Of a stretch of 7,682 nt of DNA, positions 5,982-7,682 are shown piece after piece. How positions within the stretch are numbered: position 1 is the stretch's first letter; the number at the start of each line of letters is the position of its first letter. Made by a program: the position numbers and the translations under genes. Under the pieces are notes generated by a model. That model did no database searches, was not told where the DNA came from, and was given only the letters and a program-made list of their open reading frames with translations. This DNA comes from Bacteroidales bacterium UBA6408. GTDB taxonomy: Bacteria > Bacteroidota > Bacteroidia > Bacteroidales > UBA932. The stretch spans positions 94,400-102,081 of the forward strand of contig DJPQ01000076.1 in the NCBI GenBank assembly GCA_002439805.1, read 5' to 3'.

Positions 5982-7682
5982 TTAGAATTTGAGTTCAAGA
6001 TTGAGGGTGTATGTCCTCGGACGCGGGAACGAGCCGTTGTCGAGACGTCTGACGGTTCCGCTTGTGGATACATCCGGATCGAAGCCGTTATAGCGCTTGA
6101 GCAGGAACAGGTTTTCACCGCTCACGCCGACGTTCAGGCTCTTGAACACCTTCGACCAGCGGCTCAGCAGGATATTATAGCTGACTGTGAGCGACTTAAG
6201 ACGCAGGAACGATGCGTCGTGGACGTAGAAGTCTGACGCGAGGTTGTCCTGATAGCCTGCCGCCGGGATGTTCGAGTCCGGATTGCGGACAGGATGCCAG
6301 CAGTCGAGCACATAACGGTACTTGTTGTAGGAACTGCCGGTCGAGCCGAGCCAAAGTTCGGAGAGATTGTACATCTTTCCGCCTATGGAGTATGCGAAAT
6401 AGAGGTTGACGTTAAGCCGTCCCCAAAGCTTGAAGTTGTTCTGGAAACCGCCGTAGGCCACAGGGTCGGAACTGCCGAGGCAGACGAGGTCGTCCTGATT
6501 GAGGTTGCCGTCCCCGTTCACATCGACATAGCGGGCACGGCCGACATTGCTGCCGTTTGCGCCGTCCCGTATGTTGGACACGTATGTCCGCGTATAATTG
6601 TTTCGGTCAATCTCGTCCCGGCTGTGCCATACTCCGGCATAGCGGTAGCCCCAAAGGGCGTTGACCGGATAGCCCTTCCGGTAGCCGTAGATGTACTGCG
6701 TGCTGCTGCGCGGGTTCATTACTGTCGGCACAACCTCGTCGCCGGCTCCGGAATCTAGAACCATTTGAGAGTTATGCGAAATCGTGAACACTGACGTCCA
6801 CTCGAAGTTGCTGACCATCACGTTCTTGGTCGTAAGAGAGAGTTCCACACCCATATTCCGGGTGCTGCCCATGTTCGCGAAATAGGTGTTGTAGCCAGTT
6901 GTCTGGGCATTGCGGACGCTAAGCAGCAGGTCCGACGTTCTGGAATAGTAGGCGTCCGCCTCAAGCGTCACTCGTGATTTCCATGCGGAGAAGTTGAGCC
7001 CCACATTATATGAGTCGGTCGTCTCCCACGTGAGGTACGGATTTGCGAGGCGCGCCGGCATCGTGACCATCAGCTGATTGTCCCCGAACACCCACGAGCT
7101 GCGGTCGGTCTGCACCGTGGCCATCGACAGGTAGGACGAAATCGCGTCATTTCCGCTGCGTCCGGCACTCACCCTGAGCGACAGGTCGTTCAGCCAGTAA
7201 GCGTCACGCAGGAATTCCTCGTTGGAAATCGACCAGCGGAATGCGGCGGCAGGGAAGAAGCCCCATTTGCGATTGGAGGAGAAGTTGGACGCCCCGTCCG
7301 CACGTGCGGTGAAGGTGAGGTAGTAGCGCCGGCGGTAGTTGTAGTTGACCCTGCCGAGCACTGACATGGTGGTTTTCAGATACCTGTAGGAGCTCGCGGT
7401 GTAGCTGCGCGAATTTGCGATTGCCGCCATGTTGTTGTAGCCGGCCTCGTCGTTCAGGAACCCCGTGCCCTTGTAGGCAGAATTGTCCTGTGTCCTGCGG
7501 CTCGCCGTGAACCCGGCAAGGAGTTCGAGGCTGTGGCGTCTGCGGAGCGTCTTCTTCCAGTTCAGAGTGGTCTCGCTGAGAATCTTCTGCTGGTCCCAGT
7601 AGGTGCGCTGCGCCGTGCCGCCCGTATGCCTTGCCTCGGCGACCGGCATCCACGACGGCGAGTAGTAGCCTCCGAGGTCATT
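5982..7682 (-). CDS. SusC/RagA-family TonB-dependent outer-membrane transporter, C-terminal beta-barrel part (5' end beyond window)
   Basis: The frame is open from the right edge to TAA at 5984-5982, giving 566 visible residues. SusC-like proteins are commonly around 1000 aa, so the signal peptide, carboxypeptidase-like domain, TonB box and plug should lie to the right of the window. The in-frame ATG at 7649 is internal: coding continues upstream of it (NDLGGYYSPSW). The visible sequence is barrel with typical SusC marks: AFRWSISNEEFL, LSLRVSAGRSGND, NPYLTWETTDSYNVGLNF, GVELSLTTKN, GYRYAGVW, a DVNGDGNLNQDDL calcium-loop-like segment (6486-6524) common in the family, ASFLRLKSLTVSYN, NLFLLKRYNGFDPD, and the terminal strand TYTLNLELKF ending in an aromatic residue as outer-membrane proteins do. 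Role: energy-dependent import of oligosaccharides or other ligands with the SusD-like lipoprotein encoded next to it. Substrate unknown. Confidence 0.96.
   Translation of the reverse strand, partial: NDLGGYYSPSWMPVAEARHTGGTAQRTYWDQQKILSETTLNWKKTLRRRHSLELLAGFTASRRTQDNSAYKGTGFLNDEAGYNNMAAIANSRSYTASSYRYLKTTMSVLGRVNYNYRRRYYLTFTARADGASNFSSNRKWGFFPAAAFRWSISNEEFLRDAYWLNDLSLRVSAGRSGNDAISSYLSMATVQTDRSSWVFGDNQLMVTMPARLANPYLTWETTDSYNVGLNFSAWKSRVTLEADAYYSRTSDLLLSVRNAQTTGYNTYFANMGSTRNMGVELSLTTKNVMVSNFEWTSVFTISHNSQMVLDSGAGDEVVPTVMNPRSSTQYIYGYRKGYPVNALWGYRYAGVWHSRDEIDRNNYTRTYVSNIRDGANGSNVGRARYVDVNGDGNLNQDDLVCLGSSDPVAYGGFQNNFKLWGRLNVNLYFAYSIGGKMYNLSELWLGSTGSSYNKYRYVLDCWHPVRNPDSNIPAAGYQDNLASDFYVHDASFLRLKSLTVSYNILLSRWSKVFKSLNVGVSGENLFLLKRYNGFDPDVSTSGTVRRLDNGSFPRPRTYTLNLELKF

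Noticed and set aside
6486..6527. EF-hand/dockerin-like calcium loop (DVNGDGNLNQDDL) as a novel feature in the SusC-like protein
   Set aside because: An NGDG loop at this place is a common trait of SusC-family barrels, so it is supportive of the family call, not new.
6294..6758. Plus-strand 154-codon open frame opposite the SusC-like gene
   Set aside because: It is antisense to conserved TonB-dependent barrel motifs; its valine/alanine-rich text fits a shadow of the real frame.
7204..7653. Minus-strand 149-codon open frame overlapping the SusC-like gene in another frame
   Set aside because: The SusC frame carries all family motifs; this frame has low-complexity Gln/Arg/His-rich text and no domain.

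Overview
The window looks like the 5' to middle part of a polysaccharide-utilisation-type locus (PUL) of a Bacteroidota bacterium, most likely order Bacteroidales. The reasons are a SusC-like TonB-dependent transporter directly followed by a SusD/RagB lipoprotein, BACON domains, a DUF5689-like region, a fimbrillin-like domain and four consecutive lipoprotein signal peptides. Coding regions use many G/C-ending codons, while the gaps between genes are A/T rich. That would suit a fairly GC-rich member (Alistipes or Cryptobacteroides type), but this placement is only an inference.

All five genes lie on the minus strand, so the locus reads from right to left. 7682-5982 is the C-terminal two thirds or so of the SusC-like barrel (its start is outside the window). 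5967-4267 is the SusD-like lipoprotein, joined to susC by a 1-nt overlap of its first possible start and preceded by a strong Shine-Dalgarno sequence. 4234-3848 is a 128-aa single-BACON lipoprotein. 3781-1529 is a 750-aa lipoprotein with two BACON domains, a DUF5689-like region and a C-terminal beta-rich domain. 1469-1 is an SGNH hydrolase lipoprotein with a fimbrillin-like C-terminal region, cut by the left edge. Gaps are 14, 32, 66 and 59 bp, so one operon is plausible. No stretch over 300 bp lacks a gene.

Inferred working model: SusC and SusD form the outer-membrane uptake pair. The two BACON lipoproteins occupy the position where surface glycan-binding proteins (SusE/SusF-like) usually sit. 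The SGNH enzyme may remove ester groups (for example acetyl) from the captured substrate. No glycoside hydrolase, polysaccharide lyase, peptidase or regulator is visible, so the substrate cannot be named. The most notable points are the SGNH plus fimbrillin-like architecture, the short and long BACON lipoproteins side by side, a perfect 8-bp hairpin between them, and the canonical Shine-Dalgarno sequence at the SusD-like gene. I see no RNA gene, mobile element or CRISPR array.
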